64,000 nt of DNA from Mesostigma viride (Eukaryota > Streptophyta > Mesostigmatophyceae > Mesostigmatales > Mesostigmataceae). Shown in pieces: positions 45,552 through 55,657 of this stretch. The position numbers were made by a program, and so were the translations under genes. The stretch spans positions 2,616,484 through 2,680,483 of the forward strand of contig RPFO01000065.1 in assembly GCA_009746045.1 (NCBI GenBank), given 5' to 3'. How positions within the stretch are numbered: position 1 is the first letter of the stretch; each line of letters begins with the position of its first letter. The notes beneath the pieces were generated by a model. It saw only the letters and a list, made by a program, of their open reading frames with translations, did not search any database and was not told the DNA's origin.

Positions 45552-46675
45552 AGCTCCAGCAGGCCTGTTCTCCCGTCCGTGCCGCTCAGGCGGTACAGCG
45601 CCACCTCCCTCGCGGCACTCCCTCGGTCGCCTCCGTTCAATCTCCCGCCGCATTCCCTGCTCGCGTCATCGATAAACACCAGAAAACCTACGCGGGTATT
45701 CTGCACACGGCTGATTGGATTGCTCTTTTTGCGGACCTCAACGCCCAGGGACGTGCGTGGCTGTTCTCGCTTTCCTTGCGGAGTGTGGGCTCGGCGTACC
45801 TTCGTGCTCTTCCCATGGCCCCCCCATTCGCCTTGGCTCCCAGCCACTACTCGGTGGCGCTCCGGCACCAGCTATTTGCCCCGCAGCCTCTTGTTCCGGC
45901 CGGGCGGCCTTGTGGTAGCTGTGGGCAGCCGCTGGATCCCACGGGGACTCACTACCTTGCCTGCATGGGGGGCCAACAGAATCAGAATTGGTATTTGTAT
46001 TTGCACACTGTCCTCCTGACGGTGGTGCTCGCCATGATTCGGTCGGTCTTCCCCCACGCGAACATCCGGTCCGAGGATGCGGATGGCGCTGCCTTCTATT
46101 CCCCCAACCACCGGCCTGACATCGTGGTGCTGGACTTTGAGGGGGGTGGACGGCATCTGCTTATTGACGTTTCGGTGGCGCGGCCCTTGGCTCTTAGCCA
46201 CGTGGCTGGGGCCTCCCTCACGGCAGGTTACACGGCGGACCGGGCGGAGCGGGCCAAGCTCCTGGCCTATGGCGACGTCGGGCACCATCGTGTGGTGCCC
46301 TTTGTCCTGGAGGAGTTTGGGGCCATGGGGCCCCTGACCTCCGCCTTCTTCAAGGAGTGTTGCCGGCTCCGGGAGGACCGGCTGGACCTGGAGGGCCAGC
46401 GGGCCCCATGGTCGGCGCGGACCTGGACGTCATATTGGCGTCAGCGCTTGTCGGTGGCGCTGACTCGGGCCATGGCTGACATCATGCTCCGCCGTACGCG
46501 GGCTGATTTTGCGGTGCAGCAGGGCTATTAGGTTCCTCCCGTTAGGCGTTTCCATTGGTCTTATCGTAGTATAGAGCTTTGACATGGCTCTGTATATAGG
46601 TTTATAGCTGGGCGTTTGCTTTGGTTTGAGTGATTTCACTCTGTTGTAAGTAATTATATTTTTTAAATATATATG
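45552..46675 (+). mobile_element. RLE-type LINE, 5'-truncated copy 1 of a tandem array
   Basis: Bases 45552-46531 are open in one frame and encode the C-terminal ~326 residues of a non-LTR retrotransposon protein. It has a zinc knuckle CGSCGQPLDPTGTHYLAC (C-x2-C-x9-H-x3-C) followed by NHRPDIVVLDFEGGGRHLLIDV. This is the RPD...DV signature of the restriction-like endonuclease of CRE/R2/R4/NeSL-type elements, which insert at specific sites. A ~140-bp 3' UTR and a TTATATTTTTTAA tail follow. The copy starts directly after ATATATATGAG and ends directly before the next one. Confidence 0.8.
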
Positions 46676-47373
46676 AGAATCAGAATTGGTATTTGTATTT
46701 GCACACTGTCCTCCTGACGGTGGTGCTCGCCATGATTCGGTCGGTTTTCCCCCACGCGAACATCCGGTCCGAGGATGCGGATGGCGCTGCCTTCTATTCC
46801 CCCAACCACCGGCCTGACATCGTGGTGCTGGACTTTGAGGGGGGTGGCCGGCATCTGCTTATTGACGTTTCGGTGGCGCGGCCCTTGGCTCTTAGCCACG
46901 TGGCTGGGGCCTCCCTCACGGCAGGTTACACGGCGGACCGGGCGGAGCGGGCCAAGCTCCTGGCCTACGGCGACGTCGGGCACCATCGTGTGGTGCCCTT
47001 TGTCCTGGAGGAGTTTGGGGCCATGGGGCCCCTGACCTCCGCCTTCTTCAAGGAGTGTTGCCGGCTCCGGGAGGACCGGCTGGACCTGGAGGGCCAGCGG
47101 GCCCCATGGTCGGCGCGGACCTGGACGTCATATTGGCGTCAGCGCTTGTCGGTGGCGCTGACTCGGGCCATGGCGGACATCATGCTCCGCCGTACGCGGG
47201 CTGATTTTGCGGTGCAGCAGGGCTATTAGGTTCCTCCCGTTAGGCGTTTCCATTGGTCTTATCGTAGTATAGAGCTTTGACATGGCTCTGTATATAGGTT
47301 TATAGCTGGGCGTTTGCTTTGGTTTGAGTGATTTCACTCTGCTGTAAGTAATTATATTTTTAATATATATGAG
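46676..47373 (+). mobile_element. RLE-type LINE copy 2 (5'-truncated)
   Basis: It is nearly identical to the last ~700 bp of copy 1 and begins at the position equal to 45980. It retains the RPD...DV endonuclease core in an open frame to 47229. It ends in the same 3' UTR and ATATATATGAG. Confidence 0.88.
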
Positions 47374-47604
47374 GTTGTCGGTGGCGCTGACTCGGGCCAT
47401 GGCGGACATCATGCTCCGCCGTACGCGGGCTGATTTTGCGGTGCAGCAGGGCTATTAGGTTCCTCCCGTTAGGCGTTTCCATTGGTCTTATCGTAGTATA
47501 GAGCTTTGACATGGCTCTGTATATAGGTTTATAGCTGGGCGTTTGCTTTGGTTTGAGTGATTTCACTCTGCTGTAAGTAATTATATTTTTAATATATATA
47601 TGAG
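47374..47604 (+). mobile_element. RLE-type LINE copy 3 (short 3' end)
   Basis: Only the last ~230 bp are present, from the position equal to about 46446, ending in a tail plus ATATATATATGAG. With copies 1 and 2 it forms a head-to-tail series. Confidence 0.88.
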
Positions 47605-47782
47605 GTTGTGATATACCAACCCGAAGGGCACCTCATGGACGTGCTTGGCCCCCAAGGACAGCCTTTGGGTATGGGTAGGTTGGATGGCATCTGGTTTGCA
47701 AAAGTGCTGAGTTACAGCCGATGCATCGGCAGTACTTTCGCCCATTTAGGGGTTAGGTACTAGAATTAATACATAGTGGTGC

Positions 47783-47839
47783 AGGTGCACTTTGTGCACC
47801 CAGAGCAGGTGTAGTTTACACCCTGCCCTTGCAGGAAGT
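47783..47839 (+). repeat. Family C 3' UTR remnant
   Basis: It contains GTGCAGGTGCACTTTGTGCACC and the TTTACACCCTGCCCTTGCAGG block of family C. It is cut by the LINE at 47840 and continues after it at 49503 with AGCCCTGAATGTAT. Confidence 0.6.
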
Positions 47840-49491
47840 GTTGACTATATCAAGGCCTTTGACACGGTCCTCTGGGAGGCTCTTTGGGCCATCCTATAGC
47901 TCTGGATCGGGTACCACCAGCGTTTATTGCTGCCATTCGTTGACTGTATGCCGGGCTCCGGCACAGACAGGCAGTATAGTGCAGACTGCGGAAGGCACCA
48001 CCCCACTGGTCATTCCCCCTTCACCACGGGGTGTGGCAAGGTTGTGTCCTGTCCCCATATCTGTTCATTATTGTCGTGGATCACGTCATGCGCCGGTCAC
48101 GTGCGCGCTTTACCGTTCGAGCCCGGCTTGGACATCCTCCCAAGCGCGAACACGGCGGCATTGCCCCGGGCTACCGCCTGTCCGACTTGATATATGCAGA
48201 TGACACCACCCTCATGGCGCGCCCCGAGCACATTCAGACCTGGCTGGACTGTCTGGGCTTGGAGTCGAGGGCGGTGGGGTTGGAGCACTGATTATAGTGT
48301 CAAAACTGAGGCGATGGTGATTGGGGCTTCCAGTCGCCCGCCGCTGCCGCGCGGCTGCTACATAAACGGGACGGAGGTCCCGTTCCGTGATCGCTTCAAA
48401 CTGCTGGGGAGCATGCTCCCCGACACCGCCGACGATGTGGACACCCGCATCGGCCTGGCCTGGGCTAGGCATCGTTCGCTAAAAAACTCGTACTGGCACT
48501 CGAAGCTAGGCCCTCGGCGCGAGCGGCCGGCCGCAAGCGCATGCTCCTCAAGGTTCTGGTCCATAACGGTGCTCACCTATGGCGCCGAGGCATGGACGCT
48601 CACGGACACGCTGGCCGCCAAGCTAGCTAGACGGCACGGTAACCAGGATGCTCCGTCAGGCCCTGAATGGAGCGTAGTTATACGCATAGGTCTTTAGAAT
48701 CTTTGTACCAGGGCATGCCTCGCATAAATCGGACGAGATTAGACAGCGTATAGGATAGCATTCGTAGGACAGGCTTGCTCGCACCAGCCAGGTAGACACC
48801 GACCTAGCTCGGTCTGGCCGGACCCCAGCGGCTTGGCCAGCCATGCAGGGCGCGGCATATCCTGACCTGCATGGCCTGGCCCCAAGGACATTCCTAACAA
48901 GGTAGGCAAACATGTCATGACCTCCCCAGAGCAGTTGCTGGCCGACCTAGCTAGTGGTCCCATGCAGCCCCGTTTGAACATCGCATCCACTCCCTCTCCC
49001 TTGCTTGGACTGCTATTAATTAATTAATTAAACTCGTGATCCCGTTGGGGAGTGAGTCACGGAGCACCGAAGTGCTTTTAATCCCTGTGTGTGCACAACA
49101 CTGAGGAAGAAAGGGCAGAGACCCCCTTTCTCCTTTTATGCCAGAGGCATGCCACAGCTGCAATCGGGCCCGGCCGGTAAACGGCCCGGCAAGATCTGTG
49201 GGTGCAATAAGACCCATGTGAGCATATCATAACATGGACTGCTTAATGCAGAACAAGAAGAGGTGGAAGACCATCGTCCAGGCTCATACGCCAGCCCCTG
49301 TGGGCAAGGCCCCCCCCCCCAAGAGGAAGGGGCGCTTCGCTGCCAGAGTAGAATGGGTAGGGTTTTCTAGATTAGATTAGCTTAGAGTTAGATTAGTTCG
49401 GTTTCGTGGCTTTGCCCACCTCCATCCATCCAGCAAGGGAATATGTGCTACATGATCTCCCAACGGAGTCATGTTATAATTTAATTTAATT
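47840..49491 (+). mobile_element. LINE, 5'-truncated inside the reverse transcriptase
   Basis: It begins in reverse transcriptase motif A (DYIKAFDTVLWEALW) and continues through LIYADDTTLMA (about 48185-48215), TLTDTLAAK, the 3' UTR and the hairpin CTCC-CAAC-GGAG (49457-49468). The frame is broken in several places. TTGCAGGAAGT at 47829-47839 and 49492-49502 is the target duplication. A smaller element is nested at 49015-49234. Confidence 0.88.
49015..49234 (-). mobile_element. Family A 3' unit nested in a LINE
   Basis: This 220-bp unit consists only of the family A 3' UTR. On the minus strand it starts near ATGCTCACATGGGTCTTATT and ends in a CTCCCCAACGGGA hairpin and TTAATTAATTAATTAA. TGGACTGCT at 49006-49014 and 49235-49243 is its target duplication. 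It shows that the 3' region alone is enough for retroposition. Confidence 0.88.
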
Positions 49492-49502
49492 TTGCAGGAA
49501 GT

Positions 49503-49798
49503 AGCCCTGAATGTATCAAATTAACGTCAATAATCGCCTTGACACGTGCGGCCGGCCTTGGCGTCAGTCTGTGTCCACGGCAATAGAAGCTGATGCCTGA
49601 AGTCGGTTCATCTCCAGGCTGTCTCAGGAGCAGGCTGACAGTAGTGAATGGCTGGAACTTGACCAAGGCAGTGGGGGTGGCCCTCTCAAATCAGGCTGGG
49701 GTCACCCTGCACTGTTTCGCATAAGGTAGTGGTATACCAGCCATGCACTGACTGACTTTTTCCGGCTACTGTTTTTTCCTCCTGTTCACCTTTGCCCG
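49503..49798. other. Unassigned sequence left of the inverted-repeat element
   Basis: No gene is seen. The TTTTTTCCTCCTGTTCACC block near 49770 recurs as TTTTTTCCTCCTGTTGACT near 51765, at the left side of the HUH gene. Confidence 0.4.
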
Positions 49799-51119
49799 GA
49801 CTTACAGACTTTTTTATTTGCAAACTTATAGCCCGAGGCGGGGCCCGAGATTAATTAAGAGGTACCTTGAAATTAAATAAGAGACATGCCTCTATCCAGA
49901 TATATTTTTGGACGCGAGTTTCGATTGGCGTTAACTTGTAGTATTGGACGGCAACATGTCAAGCCGTTTAATTCATTTGGACTTTTACATTTTCAGGGTT
50001 GTATAGAAAGGATCCGTTATATACCCGCCTTCTCCTCCCCTGAGGATAAGCAGCGGTTCCTCTCTCGTCGCAAGCGGTTGCACGACCTCACCTGGACGCT
50101 GGATGACGACCTCACCCCCGCTCAGCAACAGCAGCGACGCGACCTGTGGCCGGAATACCTCCGCCATAAGCAGGACCCCCAGAAGCCCAAGGTGTACTGG
50201 AGGGGCGGGGACCTGATGATCAACCACAAGATGTGGACGCCCCCAGCGGGCTAGAATAGCAATAGCCCTAGCTTGTAACCATTGGCGTCACTGCCGCTAA
50301 GGCAGCCATGCCTAGAATGTTGCCTAGCTGTGCCAACACACCTAGTCACGTGCCGCCAACGCACGGTACACAACCAGCCATAGCCTAGTCCTAGTACAGC
50401 CATGCTACGCCCTGGCTATGTTCAGATTACTTGCCCACGCTCCTTGCTATGATATGCTCACATGGGTCTTATTGCACCCACAGTTTGCCGGATCGTTAGC
50501 CTGTCCTTTTAGCTAGCCGCGCCCGATTGCAGCTGTGGCATGCCTTTGGCATGAAGGAGACTGGGGGTCTCTGCCCTTTCTCCTGTAGTGCACACACAGG
50601 GATTAAAAGCACTTCGGTGCTCCGTGACTCCCCAACGGGAGCACGAGTTTAATTAATTAATTAATTAATTATATACCCGACTTCTCTGTTAAATCTCATC
50701 GACCGGGTTTCGAAACAACCCACGAACGCCGTAGATGCAGATCCAACGGAGTAAACAACGTCACGACCGACGCGGCGCCAAATAGTCACCTAGGTTCCTA
50801 GCTTTTCTGCGAGCCATTTTGCTGTACAACGTTGTGCCACGTCGTGTACCCGTGAGATGTACCCGTGAGATGCAAAATTCGCTTGCCAGACCGGGATTCC
50901 GGGATCTCCGTCCAATACCGTCGTGCAGTACCACCAATGCACTACCAATCCATCAATCGTACAATACTACGACTTAACGCCAACAGAATCTCGCCTCCAA
51001 AACTATATATTCATAGAGGCACGCCTCTTATTTAATTTCAAGGTACCTCTTATCTCAGCCCCCGCAGACTTGTCTTCTCCCGGTTATTAGGGCTAAGTTT
51101 TGCAAAAAACCTAAGTCCT
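49799..51119. mobile_element. Non-autonomous element with >100-bp inverted arms
   Basis: The left arm (about 49799-49960) and right arm (about 50945-51119) are inverted copies sharing AAGAGGTACCTTGAAATTAA, a TGCCTCTAT block and TTGGCGTTAA. The interior outside the nested family A element is about 0.35 kb and non-coding. A third arm of the same family in right-hand orientation lies at 56940-57075, beyond the HUH gene. This is therefore probably a deletion derivative of a larger element. Exact ends and target duplication are not resolved. Confidence 0.65.
50028..50669 (+). mobile_element. Family A ORF1-type element inserted in the inverted-repeat element
   Basis: It starts inside the ORF1 gene (SPEDKQRFLSRRKRLHDL, then LDDDLTPAQQQQRRDLWPEY, VYWRGGDLMINHKMW, stop at 50252-50254). 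It continues through the 3' UTR and ends in CTCCC-CAAC-GGGAG (50628-50641) and a TTAATT tail. TATATACCCG at 50018-50027 and 50670-50679 is the target duplication. ORF1 plus 3' UTR therefore moved as one unit with no ORF2. Confidence 0.88.
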
Positions 51120-51130
51120 AAGTCGAAACC

Positions 51131-51751
51131 CACCCAAACTGGCAGCTCGGCTAGACGGCACGGTTTACAGGATGCTCCGACAGGTCCTTAACGTAGGTTT
51201 TTCCAAGCGCCCGTCATCAGAGTCTTTGTATCATGGCATGCCTCGTGTTTCGGACGAGATTAGGTAGCGTAGGATAGCATTTGTAGGACACCTTGCCCGC
51301 ACCAGCCAGGTCGACACCACCCTCGGTCTGGCCGGCCCCCAGCGGCTTGGCCAGCCAGGGCGGCACATTCTGACCTGGCCTGGCCCCGCGGACATTCCCA
51401 AACGGGTAGGGAAACCTGTCACGAACTACGTTCAGATGTTGCTGGACGACCTAGTGGTCCCAGCCCAGTTTGAGCACCGCATCCACTCTCTCTCCCGTCT
51501 TTGGACTGTCATGCAGGACAAGACGCGGTGGAAGAAGATTGTCAAGGCGCACACGCCCGACCGGCCCTGTGGGCAAGCCACCTCCCCCCAAGCGGAGGAG
51601 GCGTTTTGATGAGTAGTGTAGTTAGGATTGTCTAGATAGCTTAGAGTTAGTATAGTTCGATCACGCGGCTTCCTCCACCCCATCCATCATGGAATATGTG
51701 CTATATGACCTCCCCACGGCGGCATGTTATAATTTAATTTAATTTTTTTTA
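51131..51751 (+). mobile_element. 5'-truncated LINE with clear target duplication
   Basis: It covers the final 621 bp of the LINE, with LAARLDGTVYRMLRQVLNVG and a corrupted ISDEIR block (one TAG). Its 3' hairpin has changed to CCTCC-CCAC-GGCGG (51709-51722, one mismatch). AAGTCGAAACC occurs at 51120-51130 and 51752-51762. Confidence 0.9.
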
Positions 51752-51762
51752 AAGTCGAAACC

Positions 51763-51925
51763 ATTTTTTCCTCCTGTTGACTTCTTTTATCCTGACTAGG
51801 TTGTCCCCAGTTTACAAATTAACAAAATTAACAAAATTACCAAAATTAACAAATTAACAAAAATCACAAGAAAGCAACATAGTGCAATTTAATTATGGAA
51901 ATCATATATACCATATGATGAAAAT
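51763..51925. repeat. AAATTAAC-rich sub-terminal repeats beside the HUH gene
   Basis: The short words AAAATTAAC/AAATTAACA are repeated five times near 51812-51860. A comparable CTAATTTG repeat, roughly the complement, occurs at 57085-57110 on the far side of the HUH gene. These may be the two ends of the HUH element. Confidence 0.5.
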
Positions 51926-54621
51926 TCACTCATAAAATGCTATGTCAGAGTCGGAGTCCGATGACAACAACATATCTGGGGCATCCTTATTCCGTTCGTC
52001 ACGCAGGACTTTGTCAAGGAGTTGTTCATCTGTCAATTCAGCATCATCACAAAGGGGCTTACGCACCTCTTCGATGATGGCATCTATGTCAAAATACCCA
52101 GAGGCAGGTGGCTCCTCGGTTGTGCGTGCCGCGCGTTCCTGGCGTTGAGCCGCGCGTGCATCTGGAAAAACTGCATCTACATCATCCGATTCGAAGTACC
52201 GCTCACGCGGATTGAACAGGGCTCTTTCCAGGCCGCGTGCTATAGCAGACAAAGAATGTTCACCAAGCCTAGGTTCAACCATGATCTCGACTACGTATGC
52301 AGCTTGTACACGTGGGTAATCAAGGCCCCTACCTGCAAGAAATCTAGCATCTAGGGAGTATCGCCCTGTCTTGAACATGTGGGCGAGGGTTTTAATCAAG
52401 TTTGGACGCAAGCTAATACTATTGTGGTGCTTAAACCAGTATACAGCCGCACGCTCTAGTAAGTTGTAGGCGGTCAAGGAGCACCGTCCCTTGAGCCGTG
52501 GGGGATCCGTGTAATAAATATTCTATCCGCCCTTCTTCTTTCTCGTCCTCATCAATGCCATGGCAATACAAAATCTGAAACCCCTCTTGCTCTTCCGATT
52601 TAAGCAAATAGCCTATCATCCCTGAATAATTCAATTTGTGGCTGGACTTCACTTGGCGTGCCACAAGGCTCGGCTTGGTTTTGTCATGTTTTCCTTTTTC
52701 ATCTATTGGTTCACCCCACCCAAGGTCTTTCTTGAGCTTGAGTTTCACAGCATGGGCCGATGTAGCCTCAACGTCAATTAGCATGTGGACGTGCTTGTGC
52801 ATTTCGAGTATTCCTTCCTCCACAATTGACATGCCCTTGCCGCCATTGGCTAGGTGGAAGGCCTCTCTATCTTGCCAAGCTCATCATCGTCAAGATCGCG
52901 AGCCCCCCCTGAAATGGAGATGTGGAGTGTCATATTTTTTAGCGCCGTAGGCCCACGTGCGCGCTTGGGTTGACGCAATGGAATGTACTCGTCAGTTTCG
53001 TGTGCTTGATCTTGGTGCTGTTTTTCGACGTTGTCTTGCTCATCCGTTGCGGCAGCCTCACGCTCTTGTAGTTGCTGTCTTGCTTGGCTGTGACGAGCAT
53101 GGTACATGAAAAAAAAAAATTGCAGATTTTTTGCAAGGATGGTGGTCAAGATTGGTTCAAAGACTTAATTTTCAAAGAAAAACTCACGTGGACAAGTTTG
53201 GCAAGAATAACAGGTTGGAAAAAAAACCCTGGAAAGGATTCAGCGGCTTACCGTCCACGCTTTATCTTGCATGTTACGTGACGGGTGAGACCAGATTGGC
53301 TCTTGGCTACGAAGGGCGGCTCGCAACAGTTGCACATGAAATTCTGATTCTTAATGGCCCCTTCGCCATCGCTGTCCTCGTCATCACCGGAAACACCAGC
53401 TTCATCATCTATGAATTTAACTCTTTTTGCCCAACGTGGAGGGGGATCCTCTTCGTCAACCTCATCCCCTTCCTCCTCCTCTGCCACTTCCTCATCCCCT
53501 TCCTCCTCTGCTCCTGGTTCGTCTTCCGATTCCTCTTCGTCTCCCCCACCGATGTTGACCTTGTCGACATTATCTTCCAGTCCTCATCCTCGGAGGCATC
53601 CTCTAAAATAGCATGCCGCCCGCGCCGCCGTTGCCTTGCTGCACGGTTTAACTCAGGCACAACGTTGTCCTCCAGACTCTGGAGGTCCGCATGTGCTGGA
53701 TCCATTGAGTCCCGTTCTTGGGGATGAACTAGTAGGTCCGGCCTCGTTGGCGGTTGCTGGGCAGGCGTGGTCATCATGGACAGGGTCGTCATCTGGAGAC
53801 GGCTCAAATGCAGGCGTTTTCTCATCGCATTCGTCAAAATTGAGGGCTCGTTTGGTCCCCTTGCCAGGCCAGGACGACTTGCCAACGTTTTTTTCTTGGC
53901 CATGTTGTTTTGTAGACGTTTGTGTTGATGATGATGGGGTTACAGATGACCCACCCCCAGCAAGCTTGCCAGCAGCAGACAAAACGGAATTCAATAATTC
54001 ATCCTCCTCCGCCTGGGACCCCGTCAGATCCACGCTATCCACCAAAGCCCCTTTATTGATTGCGTTGGAGAGCAAGGGCCCTATTGTCTCAAGTGTTGAC
54101 AGCACCTCATTTGTTGCATGTTTGACCACCCCATCCCACAGTTGTTCCTTTTTGCCCAAGGCGACTTTCAGCCGCTCTAACGTCTTTAGCTGCGGCTCAA
54201 CCGTTGTCTCGTACGCCTTTCGCACTTTCTCCTCGCAGAGCTTTTCCTCCCTTTCTTTAAGTTCATGATACCTTGCCTTAGCAGCATTGACATTCTTGGT
54301 TTGTATCTGTACTCCTTCGTTGGCACGGTCCAGGTTAAGCTTCCTGTCCCTGATTAAATTAAATTAAATTAAATTATAACATGCCGCCGTGGGGAGGTCA
54401 TGTAGCACATATTCCATGATGGATGGGGTGGAGGAAGCCGCGTGATCGAACTATACTAACTCTAAGCTATCTAGAAAAACCTAACTACACTACTCATCAA
54501 AACGCCGCCTCCGCTTGGGGGGAGGTGGCTTGCCCACAGGGTCGGGCGTGTGCGCCTTGACAATCTTCTTCCACCGCGTCTTGTCCTGCATGACAGTCCA
54601 AAGACGGGAGAGAGAGTGGAT

Positions 54622-55657
54622 TAAAAATTAAATTAAATTAAATTATAACATGCCTCCGTGGGGAGGTCATGTAGCACATATTTCATGATGGATGGGGTGG
54701 AGGAAGCCGCGTGATCGAACTATCCTAACTCTATCTAGAAAAGCCTAACTACACTACTCATCAAAACGCCTCCTCCGCTTGGGGGAGGTGGCTTGCCCAC
54801 AGGGTCGGGCGTGTGTGCCTTGACAATCTTCTTCCACCGCTCCTTGTCCTGCATGGCAGTCCAAAGACGGGAGAGAGAGTGGATGCGGTACTCAAACTGG
54901 GCTGGGACCACTAGGTCGTCCAGCAACATCTGGGTATAGGTCATGGCATGTTTCCCTACCTTTTTAGGAATGTTCTTGGGGCCAGGCCAGGTCAAAATGT
55001 GCCGCCCCGGTTGGCCGAGCCGCTGGGGACCGGCCAGACCAAGGGCGGTGTCGACCTGGCTGGTGCGAGCAAGATGTCCTACAAATGCTATCCTACGCTG
55101 TCTAATCTCGTCCGAAATACGCGGCATACCGTGATACAAAAAAGTGGCAAGGGCCAAGGATGCCTGCTGGCCCACCAGGGGAGGACGACGATGGGTGATG
55201 GGGGTGGATGCGGCGGGGGGTGGAGGTGGGGGTGAAACGGAGGGGGGAAGGGAAGCGGTAGAAATAGTGCTTTTCATCGCATTTATTTTGTCCTGCAAGC
55301 GTAGGATGCGAGCCTGCCGCCTGCTCTGGGTATTCGGGGATGCTTGCGCAACGCAGAGGCGTAGGAAATCTAGCATGCGTTGGGTGTTGCTAATCTTGCT
55401 GCTGAGAGCTGTCGTTCTAGCCCGAGATACCGGCACCACCATGTGTCTCAGTCGACTGTTAGGTCGATGCATGGGGGTGGAACGGGACTGTTTAGAGGCT
55501 GTCCCCGAAGCCTGTTAGCCGCGAGCCGACGAGGAAGGTTGTCTACCTACTGTCTACCAACAGAGGCAGCACCCTTCTGGCTAGACACCTGACGAGACTC
55601 CGCTCCGGGGGTGTTAATCTGAACACCTTTAATCTGCTTTCCATCAAAGAATGCGGC
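54622..55657 (-). mobile_element. Chimeric LINE insertion nested in the outer LINE
   Basis: Its 3' half (to about 55136) is a LINE end with perfect hairpin CCTCC-CCAC-GGAGG (54653-54666). Its 5' half (55137-55657) is unrelated to the LINE. That half has an ORF reading TTALSSKISNTQRMLDFL and RQARILRLQDKINAMKS, running in frame into the LINE C-terminal sequence (54735-55472). AGAGAGTGGAT at 54611-54621 and 55658-55668 is the target duplication. Both halves therefore arrived together, as a chimeric transcript or a template switch. Confidence 0.8.
54653..54666 (-). other. 3' terminal hairpin with compensatory changes
   Basis: CCTCC-CCAC-GGAGG on the minus strand forms a 5-bp stem. Compared with CTCC-CAAC-GGAG the loop has changed and the stem has been lengthened, but pairing is kept. 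Confidence 0.65.

Larger units (their letters stand above)
41981..47753 (+). mobile_element. piggyBac-type element invaded by other elements
   Basis: ACCCCTAAATGG at 41981-41992 and its exact complement at 47742-47753 are candidate terminal inverted repeats. Both ends carry a sub-terminal GAGTTACAGCCGA..TCGGC palindromic motif (about 42013-42042 and 47708-47730), and a third copy of the palindrome is at 45320-45333. The transposase gene lies at 42297-44770. The LINE array 45552-47604 is an insertion in the 3' region. The expected TTAA target duplication is not intact: GAAA on the left, TAGG on the right. The outer limits are therefore likely but not proven. Confidence 0.6.
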
